From assembly GCA_965230625.1 (NCBI GenBank), contig CBDDLL010000002.1, forward strand, positions 434,001 to 498,000: DNA of 64,000 nt. Direction: 5' to 3'. Source of the DNA: Saccharicrinis sp965230625. Its GTDB lineage: Bacteria > Bacteroidota > Bacteroidia > Bacteroidales > Marinilabiliaceae. The notes below the pieces were generated by a model. The model searched no databases. It was given only the letters and a program-made list of their open reading frames with translations, and was not told where the DNA came from. Shown piece after piece: positions 18,421 to 27,945 of the stretch. Position numbers and translations under genes: made by a program. Position 1 is the stretch's first letter. Every line of letters starts with the position of its first letter.

Positions 18421-20352
18421 ATGGGAATAAACAATGCTGTAAGAAAAATACTTCTATTACTCTGTATTAATATTGGGGTAGGAAATATTATTGCAGCTAA
18501 TTCAATTTCTGATACTATTAATTTTAATATCCCAATAAAGCCACCTACTAGTGAAGAGTTTCATCTAACTTTCTATAATCTGTATGACAATATTAATGAA
18601 AATAATACAAGAGATCCTTTGATATATAAGTTTTACAAGGACACTTTAGATATTTCACCGAAAAGTAGAACTGAAGCTTTAAATTTGTATAAAACAATAG
18701 GGATCAAACACAAGCAACAAGGAAGTTTAAGTCAGTCTCTTAGTTATTTTTTTATATCACTATCTCTTGCTGAAAATACTAAAGATACGAGTGAGCTAAT
18801 ATCTTCTTATAATTTAATATGTACAGTATTAAATTACTCCCGACGTTTTGATGAGTTTTTAAAGTACAACGAAAAAGTAGAATTACTATTACAGAAGTAT
18901 GTTTATCCAGCTGAAAGGATTACATATTTAATTAACTTAGGTTTTTATTACGAGAAAACAGATCGTTTACAAAAGGCTCTCGATACTTATTTAAAAGCTG
19001 ATACTTTAAACAAAGTACTGAATGATCCAAATTTACAAGTTGATATTTATGAAAGTATTGGTAGTATACATGAGGACTTAGATAATAATGATACTGCTGA
19101 AATTTATTTTAAAAAAGCATTACATTTGGCATTTAAACAGCCCCAAAAAAACTACCTTCAGATTGTTAACACTTTAAACAATATTGGAGATTGCTATTTT
19201 GAGAAAAGCAAACTGGATTCTGCTTTACTTATATATTGGTACGCATATGATTTAGGCATTAAACACACATTAAAGAAAGAAATTGACGGCGTATTAAAAG
19301 ATATAGCCAAAATATATGCTGAAAAGGGTGATTTTAAAAAAGCGCAGTTTTATTTGAATAAGCATATTAAGTTATACAAAAAAATATACAACGAGGAAAC
19401 ATCTTCTCAAATTACCCAATTGCAAATTCAATTTGATATTGAAAAAAAGAATCAGCAAATTAAGTTACAACAGGCTACAATTAAAAGTCAACATTTAAGT
19501 TGGCTAATGATGGTTATTTCCTTATCTCTTGTATCTACAATTTTAATAATTGTAATTTTAGCTTACAGAAGGCAAAAAAAATTAAGCCGTAAACTAAAAG
19601 AAAGTAATAAGAAAATAAAAGAACAAAGTATTGAGCTAAAACACAGCGCTGAAAAATATAAAGATCTAAATAAAACAAAAGACAGGTTTATAGATATTAT
19701 TGCACATGATCTAAGAAATCCATTTCAAGCAATTTCTGGCTTTTCATCACTATTAAATGAATCATTTGACGAAATTGACAATGAGCAACGTAAGAAATTT
19801 GTAAATTTAATTGAAACCGGTGCTAACAGAGTGTTACTTTTAGTTGATAATTTGCTAACCTGGGCAAGAACCCGGAATAATAGGTTAAGTATTCTAAAGT
19901 CTTCATTTGATATACAAAAAGTTGTTAACGACATTATTAAACTATCGGAACTGTCTGCCTTACAAAAAAATATAAATATTAAATCTACAATTCCTACTTC
20001 TACATTGGTTTATGCTGATGTTAATATGATTGACTTTGTAGTTAGAAACCTAATTAGTAACGCTATAAAATTTTCTTTTATTGAAAGTGAGATAATTATA
20101 GAATCTAAGGTAGTTGATAATGGTATTTGTATTTCGGTAAAAGACCAAGGTGTTGGTATTACACAGGATAACATTGATAACCTATTTAAATTAGAAACGC
20201 AAAACAGGACTAAAGGTACCAGTGGAGAAACAGGTACAGGTCTTGGTTTATTAATTTGTAAGGAGTATATAGAGAAGAATGATGGTACTTTTATAGTTGA
20301 AAGTAAACCAAATATAGGTTCAATATTTAAATTTACTTTACCTCAAGGTTAG
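18421..20352 (+). CDS. TPR-containing sensor histidine kinase
   Basis: A 643-residue membrane-bound sensor kinase. An N-terminal signal peptide (KILLLLCINIGVGNIIAANS) is followed by about six TPR-like repeats in the periplasm (about 85-330), one transmembrane segment (about 357-380, LMMVISLSLVSTILIIVIL), a coiled coil, the HisKA domain with the phosphoacceptor histidine in DIIAHDLRNPFQ (about residue 426), and an HATPase domain with NLISNAIKFS, DQGVGI and GTGLGLLICKEY. It ends in FKFTLPQG. No response regulator is adjacent, so its partner is elsewhere. The ligand sensed through the TPR region is unknown. The architecture is common in Bacteroidota. Confidence 0.9.
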   Translation: MGINNAVRKILLLLCINIGVGNIIAANSISDTINFNIPIKPPTSEEFHLTFYNLYDNINENNTRDPLIYKFYKDTLDISPKSRTEALNLYKTIGIKHKQQGSLSQSLSYFFISLSLAENTKDTSELISSYNLICTVLNYSRRFDEFLKYNEKVELLLQKYVYPAERITYLINLGFYYEKTDRLQKALDTYLKADTLNKVLNDPNLQVDIYESIGSIHEDLDNNDTAEIYFKKALHLAFKQPQKNYLQIVNTLNNIGDCYFEKSKLDSALLIYWYAYDLGIKHTLKKEIDGVLKDIAKIYAEKGDFKKAQFYLNKHIKLYKKIYNEETSSQITQLQIQFDIEKKNQQIKLQQATIKSQHLSWLMMVISLSLVSTILIIVILAYRRQKKLSRKLKESNKKIKEQSIELKHSAEKYKDLNKTKDRFIDIIAHDLRNPFQAISGFSSLLNESFDEIDNEQRKKFVNLIETGANRVLLLVDNLLTWARTRNNRLSILKSSFDIQKVVNDIIKLSELSALQKNINIKSTIPTSTLVYADVNMIDFVVRNLISNAIKFSFIESEIIIESKVVDNGICISVKDQGVGITQDNIDNLFKLETQNRTKGTSGETGTGLGLLICKEYIEKNDGTFIVESKPNIGSIFKFTLPQG

Positions 20353-20377
20353 TTCTCGAACATATCATTATAAAACG

Positions 20378-21148
20378 TTATAGCTTCTTGTTCACAACTT
20401 TATCAAACCTACTGTCCATACAAACACTTAAATCGGTAGTAATAAACTTTCCATTATAAAATAAGCTAAATATAGTTGCCGGCGTTGGTGCTGATTGAGC
20501 TTGTTCCATTGTTTTCAGCTTAATTACTTTTAACGGTAAATTTCTTTTCTCTGCAGTTTCGGATAATGAGGTAAGTACATGATATTCAGAAAACGGACAA
20601 CGATTTGAATAATATGCAACTAATCCATTGGGCTGCTCAATTTTATCACTATTTACAATTTCTTTGAATTTAGGATTAACAACCTCTTGTTTTATTTTCA
20701 TAGCTAACAAACTAAAACCTGTAGTGGTGGTTTCTATCGTTTCAAATCCTTGTTTTATAAGCCACTTGGTGTCACTCATAAAGTGAAATTTATTTGTTCC
20801 AACAACTGTTACTAAACCATCTTTTCCCTGTTTTTTAGCATCTTCAATAGCAAGTTTTAGTAATTCCTTACCATATCCATTTCCTTTGTATTTTCCTGAT
20901 ACCCAAAAACAATTTATAAGCAAATAATTAGGAGCTTCAATTGGCACCCAACCTTTTTCTGCAGGTCCATATTCTATAAACACTTTAGCTCTTGCATCAA
21001 TTCTTCTAAAAACATATCCATTATCTAATTCTCTTCGTAGCCAATCTTTCTTTAACTCGTAGCTCTCTTTACATTTTTTGTCAGAAATGGCACAACAGAT
21101 GTGTTCCTCATCTAAATTTGATTTATTAAGAGTTATTATTTTTTCCAT
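20378..21148 (-). CDS. GNAT N-acetyltransferase with YoaP-like C-terminal domain
   Basis: A 256-residue cytosolic protein. The N-terminal 160 residues are a GNAT acetyltransferase with the acetyl-CoA binding region CFWVSGKYKGNGYGKELLKL. Residues about 180-250 (LVAYYSNRCPFSEYHVLTSL...) match the YoaP-like, thioredoxin-fold domain, with a cysteine at the position of a redox or metal-binding residue (NRCPF) and a second in SVCMDSRF. Many such proteins also start with a CxISDKKCxESYELKK stretch, seen here. The substrate is unknown; a role in responses to toxic compounds is inference. An operator-like site lies about 40 bases upstream, shared with the GyrI-like gene at 53957. Confidence 0.8.
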   Translation of the reverse strand: MEKIITLNKSNLDEEHICCAISDKKCKESYELKKDWLRRELDNGYVFRRIDARAKVFIEYGPAEKGWVPIEAPNYLLINCFWVSGKYKGNGYGKELLKLAIEDAKKQGKDGLVTVVGTNKFHFMSDTKWLIKQGFETIETTTTGFSLLAMKIKQEVVNPKFKEIVNSDKIEQPNGLVAYYSNRCPFSEYHVLTSLSETAEKRNLPLKVIKLKTMEQAQSAPTPATIFSLFYNGKFITTDLSVCMDSRFDKVVNKKL

Positions 21149-21166
21149 CTATTTTAATTTTTATTT

Positions 21167-21202
21167 GTAAAATTAATATAGTATGGTGACAACCTTATGT
21201 CA
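21167..21202 (-). promoter_or_regulatory. Operator-promoter shared with the GyrI-like gene
   Basis: On the minus strand TGACATAAGGTTGTCA (21187-21202; arms TGACA and TGTCA) overlaps a TTG that is 14 bases before TAATTTTAC (21167-21175). The same arrangement occurs at 54438-54473 next to a WYL regulator. A second copy of the site exists at 21414-21429 because the region is duplicated. Confidence 0.5.
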
Positions 21203-21630
21203 GTAATTCCAAAATATTGTATTGGTGAAAAAAAGAATTACCTATCCATCCAGTTTTTAAAATCCCCTACCCTTTCTCTACTCACTAAAATATATTCTGT
21301 TTCTGCCCAATCCTTTAATGTTAATTTTAACCTATTTGAAGAATAAACCAAAATATCTTCGATTGATGAGAAATTTACAATCATATTTCTATTAATTCTG
21401 AAATATAGTATGGTGACAACCTTATGTCAGTAATTCCAAAATATTGTATTGGTGAAAAAAAGAATTACCTATCCATCCAGTTTTTAAAATCCCCTACCCT
21501 TTCTCTACTCACTAAAATATATTCTGTTTCTGCCCAATCCTTTAATGTTAATTTTAACCTATTTGAAGAATAAACCAAAATATCTTCGATTGATGAGAAA
21601 TTTACAATCATATTTCTATTAATTCTGAAA
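21175..21630. repeat. Exact 227-bp tandem duplication
   Basis: Bases 21175-21403 recur exactly at 21402-21630 with a 227-bp offset. The unit holds the operator-promoter of the GNAT gene and the last 50 or so codons of the LytTR regulator. The copy nearest the GNAT gene is therefore a headless 3' fragment of the regulator gene behind its real stop codon. No difference between copies was found by eye, so the event is recent or an assembly artefact. Confidence 0.95.
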
Positions 21631-22214
21631 AACACTTTATCATCCACCATAGATTCTATTTTATCAAGCGAGTAATCAATCGGATAATTCTTTCCTCCAC
21701 TTGAGTTAATAAAGTTACACCTTTCTTTTATGTAGAAACAATTAATTAACGATACTTCAATAGACTTGTAATGCTCTCCAATCTTTATCAGAAATCGTTC
21801 TTTTTTCTTTGGTAATAATTGACTTAAAGCATTTTCAATTTTTACATTACTATTATGATAGTGCAACTTTTTAAACTTATCCAAAGCAATCTTTAGCTCG
21901 CTTAACTTAATGGGCTTCAGTAAATAATCTACACTATTTACTTTAAAAGCTTTTAACGTATATTCATCATATGCAGTTGTAAAAATGATAGGAGATTTTA
22001 TATCACTGTTTTCGAAAATCTCAAATGATAAACCATCCTCTAATTGAATATCCATTAAAATCAAGTCTGGCTGTTTATTGACATGAAACCAATTTATTGC
22101 TTTTTCAACTGATTCAATGACTTTCAGAATAACAATCTCTGAGGTTATCTCACTCAATAAACGAATTAGCCTCTGTGATGCAAACTGCTCGTCCTCAATT
22201 ATTAATACATCCAT
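21465..22214 (-). CDS. LytTR-family response regulator
   Basis: A 249-residue regulator. The receiver domain (about 1-120) has the acidic pair IEDEQFA, the phosphoacceptor aspartate in LILMDIQLEDG, TTAYDEY and the lysine in YLLKPIKLSEL. The LytTR DNA-binding domain occupies about 140-245 (FLIKIGEHYKSIEVSLINC ... RINRNMIVNF). It ends GDFKNWMDR. Its start is 2 bases after the stop of the histidine kinase gene, so both are cotranscribed. Its 3' end is duplicated downstream (see the 227-bp repeat). Confidence 0.95.
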   Translation of the reverse strand: MDVLIIEDEQFASQRLIRLLSEITSEIVILKVIESVEKAINWFHVNKQPDLILMDIQLEDGLSFEIFENSDIKSPIIFTTAYDEYTLKAFKVNSVDYLLKPIKLSELKIALDKFKKLHYHNSNVKIENALSQLLPKKKERFLIKIGEHYKSIEVSLINCFYIKERCNFINSSGGKNYPIDYSLDKIESMVDDKVFFRINRNMIVNFSSIEDILVYSSNRLKLTLKDWAETEYILVSRERVGDFKNWMDR

Positions 22215-22216
22215 AA

Positions 22217-23239
22217 CTACTTTAAAACAGGCAATTTAACGGTAAAACAATTGTTTGCATTACTCACCTCAGTTTCCTTGCCTATGATTATTTTTGTTCT
22301 GTCTTTTAAGTTCGATAGTCCTGTTTTGGTTGAACTCTCTAATATACTCCTCTTTTGTATTGAATTTGATACTATAATGTAATCATCCTGATTTGATATT
22401 GTAATCACCAATGGTTTTTCTTTCGACATTGTATTGTGTTTTAAAGCATTTTCGACCAGTATTTGCAACGATACCGGTATTACTTTTATTCCACTAGTGT
22501 TAGAAATATCAATTTCAAGTTCTATTTTTCCTTTATCGCGTTCGTAATGTAAGCTAAAATATTGTTTTACAAACTCAACCTCTTTGTTTAAATCAATTAA
22601 GTCGGTTTCTTCATTCTCTAAAATATACCTGTAAATTGCTGATAAATTTTGAATGTAGGTTTCAGATTTTTTTGAATCAACATAAACTAATTCCGAAAGT
22701 GTATTCAAGCTATTGAATAAAAAATGAGGATTCACCTGTGTTTTCAAATTTTGATATTTATACTTTAAATTTTCTTCACGTAAGTGTTGCTCTCTTTCAA
22801 TTGCTTTTCTCCAAATAATATAAAAGAAGAAAACAGAACTTATCAATATCCATATGGCAAATTGCTTAACTGCACTTTTCAACTCAACTAAAAACAAATG
22901 AGAAATGAAGTTTGAAGTATCAATACCTTTAATAATAAAAAAGATATAAACTCCAGCGCTAACAACTAAAAGCGAAATTAAAAATGCTAAAAGAACAAAC
23001 TTTAAAAACGATGGAATTATCTTTCGTTTAGCTTCTTCAATTGTTTTTTTTGAAAATCGATTTAGTACATAATACCCGGCTCCTCCGAGTATTATAATAT
23101 TTAAGAAGATAATTACTCCATATAAAATGGTTTCTTGAATGAATGGATTACCTGTTTGTAACCATTTAAAAACAATAGAAAACAAGATGGTAAAAATCAA
23201 AGCTATGGTAAACGCAATTATTATTTTTTGTTTTTTCAT
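22217..23239 (-). CDS. LytS-type sensor histidine kinase
   Basis: A 340-residue membrane kinase with four hydrophobic segments (about 7-28, 33-58, 78-105 and 128-148). It has the HisK family phosphoacceptor histidine in LKTQVNPHFLFNSLNTLSEL, followed by an HATPase domain with LVENALKHNT and GLSNLKDR. There is no extracellular sensor domain, so the signal is probably sensed in the membrane. It pairs with the LytTR regulator directly downstream and is preceded by a secreted protein gene in the same operon. Confidence 0.93.
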   Translation of the reverse strand: MKKQKIIIAFTIALIFTILFSIVFKWLQTGNPFIQETILYGVIIFLNIIILGGAGYYVLNRFSKKTIEEAKRKIIPSFLKFVLLAFLISLLVVSAGVYIFFIIKGIDTSNFISHLFLVELKSAVKQFAIWILISSVFFFYIIWRKAIEREQHLREENLKYKYQNLKTQVNPHFLFNSLNTLSELVYVDSKKSETYIQNLSAIYRYILENEETDLIDLNKEVEFVKQYFSLHYERDKGKIELEIDISNTSGIKVIPVSLQILVENALKHNTMSKEKPLVITISNQDDYIIVSNSIQKRSILESSTKTGLSNLKDRTKIIIGKETEVSNANNCFTVKLPVLK

Positions 23240-23257
23240 CGTTCTGTAATTCTATGC

Positions 23258-24091
23258 TTAATTAACTTTATTAAAAACAACCTCTCGCTGCAAATCAATT
23301 AATTGTTCGTCAGCAAACAACTCACTTTTTAATTTCATAACAACATCTTCAACCATAATGGCATATTCCACCTGTTTATCTTCTAATGATATCCACATTT
23401 CGCCATAATATAATGAACGACCTTTTACCTGCATCTTATCATTATTAATTTTTACAGGATTATAAAAGGACTCAAATTTAACAATAGCACATAATTCGTT
23501 ATTGTGTTTGTTAATACCAGACCAAACCAATCTTTGAGACTTACTTAAAAACGAAACCCAATTTTCAAATTTTATTTCGTAATCGTCGAACAACTTTGGT
23601 ATAAAGTTCTTTTTATATTCTAAACTATCAAACACATACCTTGCTAATCCTTGCATTTGAGCAGCATCACAAACAAGCCATTTGGCTAAATCTTGTTGTT
23701 CTGCAGGTATATCTTTGTAAAATTGATGCGACAGAAATGCTGTATCCATTGATTTGTAATTAAAATCGTCAAATGCAGGTAAACTTACACCTTGAAATTC
23801 TTCTTGCATCAAACTTTTTATTTGAGCAAGACTAACATTTTTCCAACCAACATTACCTTCGCCTAAACCTACTATGTAAGTTGCTTTAACTGCATTAGAA
23901 TTAATTTTAGTACCAGTAATGGCATCTAAGTTTTGCCATTTTAGTGTAACGTTGTACTCTTGAATTTCAGAGTTCCTGGTTTTAATATCCTTGGGATTAA
24001 TAACAAGTAAATCTTCAACATATTTTTTTTGAGCAAATAAACATGTTGAAAAAATCAGAAGTGTAAAAATTAAATAATTAGAAGCTTTCAT
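23258..24091 (-). CDS. Secreted protein of unknown function upstream of LytS/LytTR
   Basis: A 277-residue exported protein with a clear signal peptide ending at LLIFSTCLFAQ. The mature protein is soluble with no obvious repeats or active-site motif (KWQNLDAITGTKINSNAVKA, SKSQRLVWSGINKHNNELCA). It is 18 bases before the kinase gene and in the same operon, so it may modulate or be an output of that signalling pair. This is inference. Confidence 0.65.
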   Translation of the reverse strand: MKASNYLIFTLLIFSTCLFAQKKYVEDLLVINPKDIKTRNSEIQEYNVTLKWQNLDAITGTKINSNAVKATYIVGLGEGNVGWKNVSLAQIKSLMQEEFQGVSLPAFDDFNYKSMDTAFLSHQFYKDIPAEQQDLAKWLVCDAAQMQGLARYVFDSLEYKKNFIPKLFDDYEIKFENWVSFLSKSQRLVWSGINKHNNELCAIVKFESFYNPVKINNDKMQVKGRSLYYGEMWISLEDKQVEYAIMVEDVVMKLKSELFADEQLIDLQREVVFNKVN

Positions 24092-24253
24092 ACTTTTTAG
24101 TTTTAATGATTAATAATCATCAAATTAAAAGCATGAAAAACTTAAATTTAAATTAAAGTTGCAGAGTTGACTTTTTACATTTGCGAGTTGTATCAATACT
24201 TATATAAGTCGGAAAGTTTAAATAAATTATTTGCTTAGAAACAATAAAACTAT

Positions 24254-24733
24254 TCAATTATTATCTATCAATTCTTGGATTTCTCCCAAATGCAAATTGA
24301 AATGTCTTAAGAAGTCTGTAATCATATCCTTTAACTTGATATTTCCATATTCAGACTCTGATATCCATTCATTATATAATTTTTCCTGATTTACATTTTT
24401 TATTACATGAACTAAATGAATATGAATGTATTTCCAATGTTGAATTAAGCCTTGCCAATTCTCATTTTGATAATTTTGTATTGCAATCCAACGGTCGTTA
24501 TTACCATTAGTAGCATAGTTTGGAAAGACGAACGGACTGTTTTGATATTGCAGATGAATAATTCTATATGTATTGTTGGAAGCTGAATCAACCATATGTC
24601 CAAGTATCTGTTTAATCGTTCTACCTTGACTATTTTTTTTATTCATTATCGTTTCTTCAGATAATTCACTCAATATAGTTTCCCAAGTATCCAAACCCTG
24701 TAAAATACCACTTGTAACATTTGAAAAATCCAT
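24254..24733 (-). CDS. DinB-like four-helix bundle protein
   Basis: A DinB/YfiT-type protein of about 159 residues, starting MDFSNVTSGILQGLDTWETI (an ATG at 24757 would add eight residues). The three histidines usual for the divalent metal site are visible: LGHMVDSASNN near residue 50, then the two in FLRHFNLHLGEIQ near the C-terminus. Some family members are metal-dependent thiol-S-transferases. It closes a four-gene run (SnoaL, oxidoreductase, isochorismatase, DinB). Confidence 0.8.
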   Translation of the reverse strand: MDFSNVTSGILQGLDTWETILSELSEETIMNKKNSQGRTIKQILGHMVDSASNNTYRIIHLQYQNSPFVFPNYATNGNNDRWIAIQNYQNENWQGLIQHWKYIHIHLVHVIKNVNQEKLYNEWISESEYGNIKLKDMITDFLRHFNLHLGEIQELIDNN

Positions 24734-24761
24734 ATTTATTAAGTTTATTTTAATCAATAAA

Positions 24762-25313
24762 TTATACTGAAACTATATTTATTTCATCATATTGCTCTAC
24801 TCTAACGGTTCCTTTTGTTGGAATCATATTTTGCCAAACCCAATTATAATGTTCTATTACTTTTTCGGCTTTTAAGTGAGGTCTGTTTCCCGTTGTATGT
24901 CCATCGGCAACAACAATTACGTTATAATCTTTAGCAAGAGCCGATTGAACTGTTGATTCAACGCAAAAATCAGTTGCACATCCAGTTATATACAATTCCT
25001 CAACCTTTAACTCTTTAAGTTTGGAGTCTAGCTCGGAATTATAGAAAACGTCGTTTGCATACTTATCAATAAAAATATCTGACGTTTCAACTTTTATACT
25101 ATCCAATAATTCCCATTCGGTTGTATTGGGTATAAATTCATTGGCTGAAGAACCATCGTGCTGAATTACAATTACGGGACATCCTGAATTTCGAAAATTA
25201 TTGGAAAGAGAATTAATCCTACCTACAACTCCCTCTGTATCAAATCGAGGCGTTTGTGGTGTAAAGGAACCTTTTTGCATATCAATTATCAATAACGCTT
25301 TCTTGTTTTCCAT
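24762..25313 (-). CDS. Isochorismatase-family cysteine hydrolase
   Basis: A 183-residue hydrolase. The catalytic triad is visible: aspartate in ALLIIDMQKGSF, lysine in SDIFIDKYANDVFYNSEL and the nucleophilic cysteine in YITGCATDFCVESTVQSA. It acts on an amide or ester substrate that cannot be named from sequence. It lies 18 bases after the oxidoreductase gene in a probable operon. Confidence 0.88.
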   Translation of the reverse strand: MENKKALLIIDMQKGSFTPQTPRFDTEGVVGRINSLSNNFRNSGCPVIVIQHDGSSANEFIPNTTEWELLDSIKVETSDIFIDKYANDVFYNSELDSKLKELKVEELYITGCATDFCVESTVQSALAKDYNVIVVADGHTTGNRPHLKAEKVIEHYNWVWQNMIPTKGTVRVEQYDEINIVSV

Positions 25314-25331
25314 AAATTTACTGGCTCTTTA

Positions 25332-26300
25332 TTATTTTGTTTTTATAATAATTTTTCCTTTGTGTTTTCCTTCTCCAAAATAATTCAGAAGTTTTGGAAC
25401 TTCTTTTAAAGAATAGGGTCCATCAATAATGCATTTAATCTTATCATCTAAAAATAATCTATTAATATCATCAATACCTTTATTAGGTTTTAATGCCAAT
25501 AATTTAAATTTCTTATCTGAAAATAAAGATATTAGTCCACCTATTAAAAGAGTTTGAAAGATACGATTTAATAAGCCTCCTACAGTAACGTATATTCCAT
25601 TTTTGGTTAAAGAACGTGTGTATGAAAATGGGAAACGTGTTGTTTTACAGTCTAGGATTAAATCATATTTCTCACCGTTTCTTGTAAAATCCTCTTTTTT
25701 ATAATCTATTACATGATCAAAACCTATCTCTTTCATCATTTCCAGCTTATCTCCAGTATCCACTCCTGTTACTTCACAATTATACCTTTTAGCAATCTGA
25801 AGTCCAAAAGTTCCAACTCCCCCACCTGCACCATTAATTAAAATTTTCTGCCCATTTTTTATCTTCCCAATATCTTTTAATCCTTGCAATGCTAAAAGTG
25901 ATGCATGTGGTATAGATGCAGCTTCCTCGAAACTCATTTTTTCTGGTTTCATTACAATGGCTTTTTCATTAACACATATGTACTCAGCATAACTGCCAAA
26001 TCCATAAAATGATATATCACCAAATACTGCATCCCCTTCTTTAAATAGCTTTACGTTTGCTCCAACCTTTTCAATAATTCCGGCCAACTCCATGCCCGGT
26101 ATCTGATTTTTGGGTTTTAACAAACCAAACATTAACCTGTATATATAAGGTTTGCCTCTTACCATACTCCAATCGTAATCATTTATAGCGGTGGTTACAA
26201 TCCTAATTAACACTTCTTCTTCCTTTGGAGATGGAGTTGTAATATTATTTAATTGAAGAGTTTCTGGTGATCCGTATTTAGTAAAAACTATTGCTTTCAT
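25332..26300 (-). CDS. Zinc-independent alcohol dehydrogenase/quinone oxidoreductase-like protein
   Basis: About 322 residues of the medium-chain dehydrogenase/reductase family. The N-terminal GroES-like fold (MKAIVFTKYGSPETLQL ... GMELAGIIEKVG) is followed by the Rossmann motif GAGGGVGTFGLQIAK for NAD(P)H. The structural and catalytic zinc ligands are absent, as in quinone-reductase-like members. Start at 26300 or three codons upstream at 26309. It is within the SnoaL-to-DinB gene run and may reduce an electrophilic or carbonyl compound. Confidence 0.88.
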   Translation of the reverse strand: MKAIVFTKYGSPETLQLNNITTPSPKEEEVLIRIVTTAINDYDWSMVRGKPYIYRLMFGLLKPKNQIPGMELAGIIEKVGANVKLFKEGDAVFGDISFYGFGSYAEYICVNEKAIVMKPEKMSFEEAASIPHASLLALQGLKDIGKIKNGQKILINGAGGGVGTFGLQIAKRYNCEVTGVDTGDKLEMMKEIGFDHVIDYKKEDFTRNGEKYDLILDCKTTRFPFSYTRSLTKNGIYVTVGGLLNRIFQTLLIGGLISLFSDKKFKLLALKPNKGIDDINRLFLDDKIKCIIDGPYSLKEVPKLLNYFGEGKHKGKIIIKTK

Positions 26301-26380
26301 TGAATTCATGACTCCAAGTTTTTTAATTATACCAATAACTCCATGAAGAAGAGCGCTATAATTTCATAGAATTATTGGTA

Positions 26381-26746
26381 TTATTCAGTTGGAATAGGCA
26401 AATTATGTTGTCTTAAAAACGATAATTTATCCCAATATCCACGCTGCAATTTAATTTTACCATCAACAAATTGAAAAAAGCCACAGCCTCTTAAACCTGA
26501 TGGATCTTTCCACTCAAGAATTCCCCAATTGCCATCGGCAAAAATGTTCTCCACAATACAAACCATTTCTGCTTGGTTAAACTCGTTTTCAAACATATCC
26601 CTAATAGACTTTTTACCAACAACAGGAGTATTAGGTACCTGATAATTTACTGCATCATCGTGATAAAACTCTGATAACTCTTTAGCATTTCCTTTATTAA
26701 AGACTTCAACCCATTGTTCAATGAGTTCTTTTGGCTTAAACTCCAT
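26381..26746 (-). CDS. SnoaL-like/NTF2-fold protein
   Basis: About 121 residues with the NTF2-like fold: LIEQWVEVFNKGNAKELSEF, YHDDAVNYQVPNTPVVGKKS, WKDPSGLRGCGFFQFVDGKI. SnoaL-like proteins bind or transform small molecules; the substrate is unknown. I start at 26746 (MEFKPKELIEQ); an upstream in-frame ATG at 26803 adds an atypical arginine-rich tail. It is the first gene of a four-gene run. Confidence 0.82.
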   Translation of the reverse strand: MEFKPKELIEQWVEVFNKGNAKELSEFYHDDAVNYQVPNTPVVGKKSIRDMFENEFNQAEMVCIVENIFADGNWGILEWKDPSGLRGCGFFQFVDGKIKLQRGYWDKLSFLRQHNLPIPTE

Positions 26747-26795
26747 TTTTGATATATTTTTTCTATGTATACTATAATCTACAGATCTTGAGAAT

Positions 26796-26819
26796 AAAGA
26801 CATAAGATTTATTTACAAG
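26796..26819 (-). promoter_or_regulatory. Copy B of a 24-base upstream element
   Basis: On the minus strand this reads CTTGTAAATAAATCTTATGT then CTTT. It agrees with copy C at 52171-52194 in 20 of 24 positions and closely with copy A at 16677-16705. It lies about 50-75 bases before the SnoaL start. Confidence 0.4.
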
Positions 26820-26923
26820 ATGGTTAAAATAAAGTATTTAATCAAATCACTTCCATTACTTAAAAATCAACGCATTACAAAAAACTAACGAACCCTTGTT
26901 TTTAGTACTTCACTACTTATCTC

Positions 26924-27943
26924 TTAACAAGGAGATTCTTCTTTAATAAAACACAAATTAACCTTTAATCCCTTAGTTGTATTTTTATTTAATAAAACAA
27001 TTTCTCCCTTATGAACTTCCATAATTCTTTTACATAAATGAAGTCCCAAACCATACCCTCCTGTTTTCCGTGAACGTGATTTATCTGTGCGATAAAACGG
27101 CTCAAAAACTTTCTCAATTTCCTTTTGTGATAATCCATCTCCAAAGTCTTCAACCTGAATAATTATTTTATTATCCTTGTCAACAACTGAAATTTCGGTT
27201 GGAGGTGCATTATTAGGAGAATATTTTAAAGCATTATCGATTATATTTCTAAGAACTATTTTTATTAGCTTTTCGTCAGCTTCAATTTGCAATCTTTCCG
27301 ATATTGGATTAACAACTAATCTATCGTTATTAAATTCATTCACTACTTCATTTACGAATTCTTGGAGATTAATTGTTGAGATATCTAAATTATCAATACT
27401 GTTTCTTAAACGTTGAGATTCTAATAATTCTGTTATCATTACCTCAACTTCTTTAATGTTTTTTTTAGCTGTTTCGGTAAATTCACTTTCATTAGTCATT
27501 TCCAGAGCCAGTTTTGCTCTGGTTAACGGTGTTCTGAGTTCGTGACTTACGTCCAGTAAAAGCTGGTCTCGAGCTTCTATCATTCGCTTTAAATCTTTTG
27601 TCATTTGATTAAAAGCTTTGGCCAATTTACCTACTTCATCCGCCCCCCCAATTTTTAAGTTTACTTCTAAGTTTCCTTTACTAATTTCCTTAACCCCTTT
27701 GTTTAACTCTTGAATTGGTTTTATCAACCTATGGAAAAAGAATCCTCCTGAAATAAAGATGATAATAAGAATAACCATTAATAAAAAAATATCATGATTT
27801 TGGGTTGATGCAAAAATTATTCGATTAAAGTATATAACTGCAAGTATTACAGAAACTGCCATAGTAATTATTAATATCACTATTTTGGCAATTAAGGAAT
27901 GTAAAAGTGTTTTTAAAAGACTGAATGAAACCTTCATATGCAT
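26924..27943 (-). CDS. CpxA/RstB-like sensor histidine kinase
   Basis: A 339-residue kinase with two transmembrane segments (about 15-38 and 52-72) and almost no periplasmic loop. HAMP domain (about 72-125, RLIKPIQELNKGVKEISKGN), HisKA with the phosphoacceptor in LLLDVSHELRTPLTRAKLAL, and HATPase with NIIDNALKYSPNN, VEDFGDGLS and GGYGLGLHLCKRI. Its start is two bases after the response regulator stop. The pair directly follows (on the same strand) the export operon 28749-34507, which it may control. Confidence 0.93.
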   Translation of the reverse strand: MHMKVSFSLLKTLLHSLIAKIVILIITMAVSVILAVIYFNRIIFASTQNHDIFLLMVILIIIFISGGFFFHRLIKPIQELNKGVKEISKGNLEVNLKIGGADEVGKLAKAFNQMTKDLKRMIEARDQLLLDVSHELRTPLTRAKLALEMTNESEFTETAKKNIKEVEVMITELLESQRLRNSIDNLDISTINLQEFVNEVVNEFNNDRLVVNPISERLQIEADEKLIKIVLRNIIDNALKYSPNNAPPTEISVVDKDNKIIIQVEDFGDGLSQKEIEKVFEPFYRTDKSRSRKTGGYGLGLHLCKRIMEVHKGEIVLLNKNTTKGLKVNLCFIKEESPC

Positions 27944-27945
27944 AT

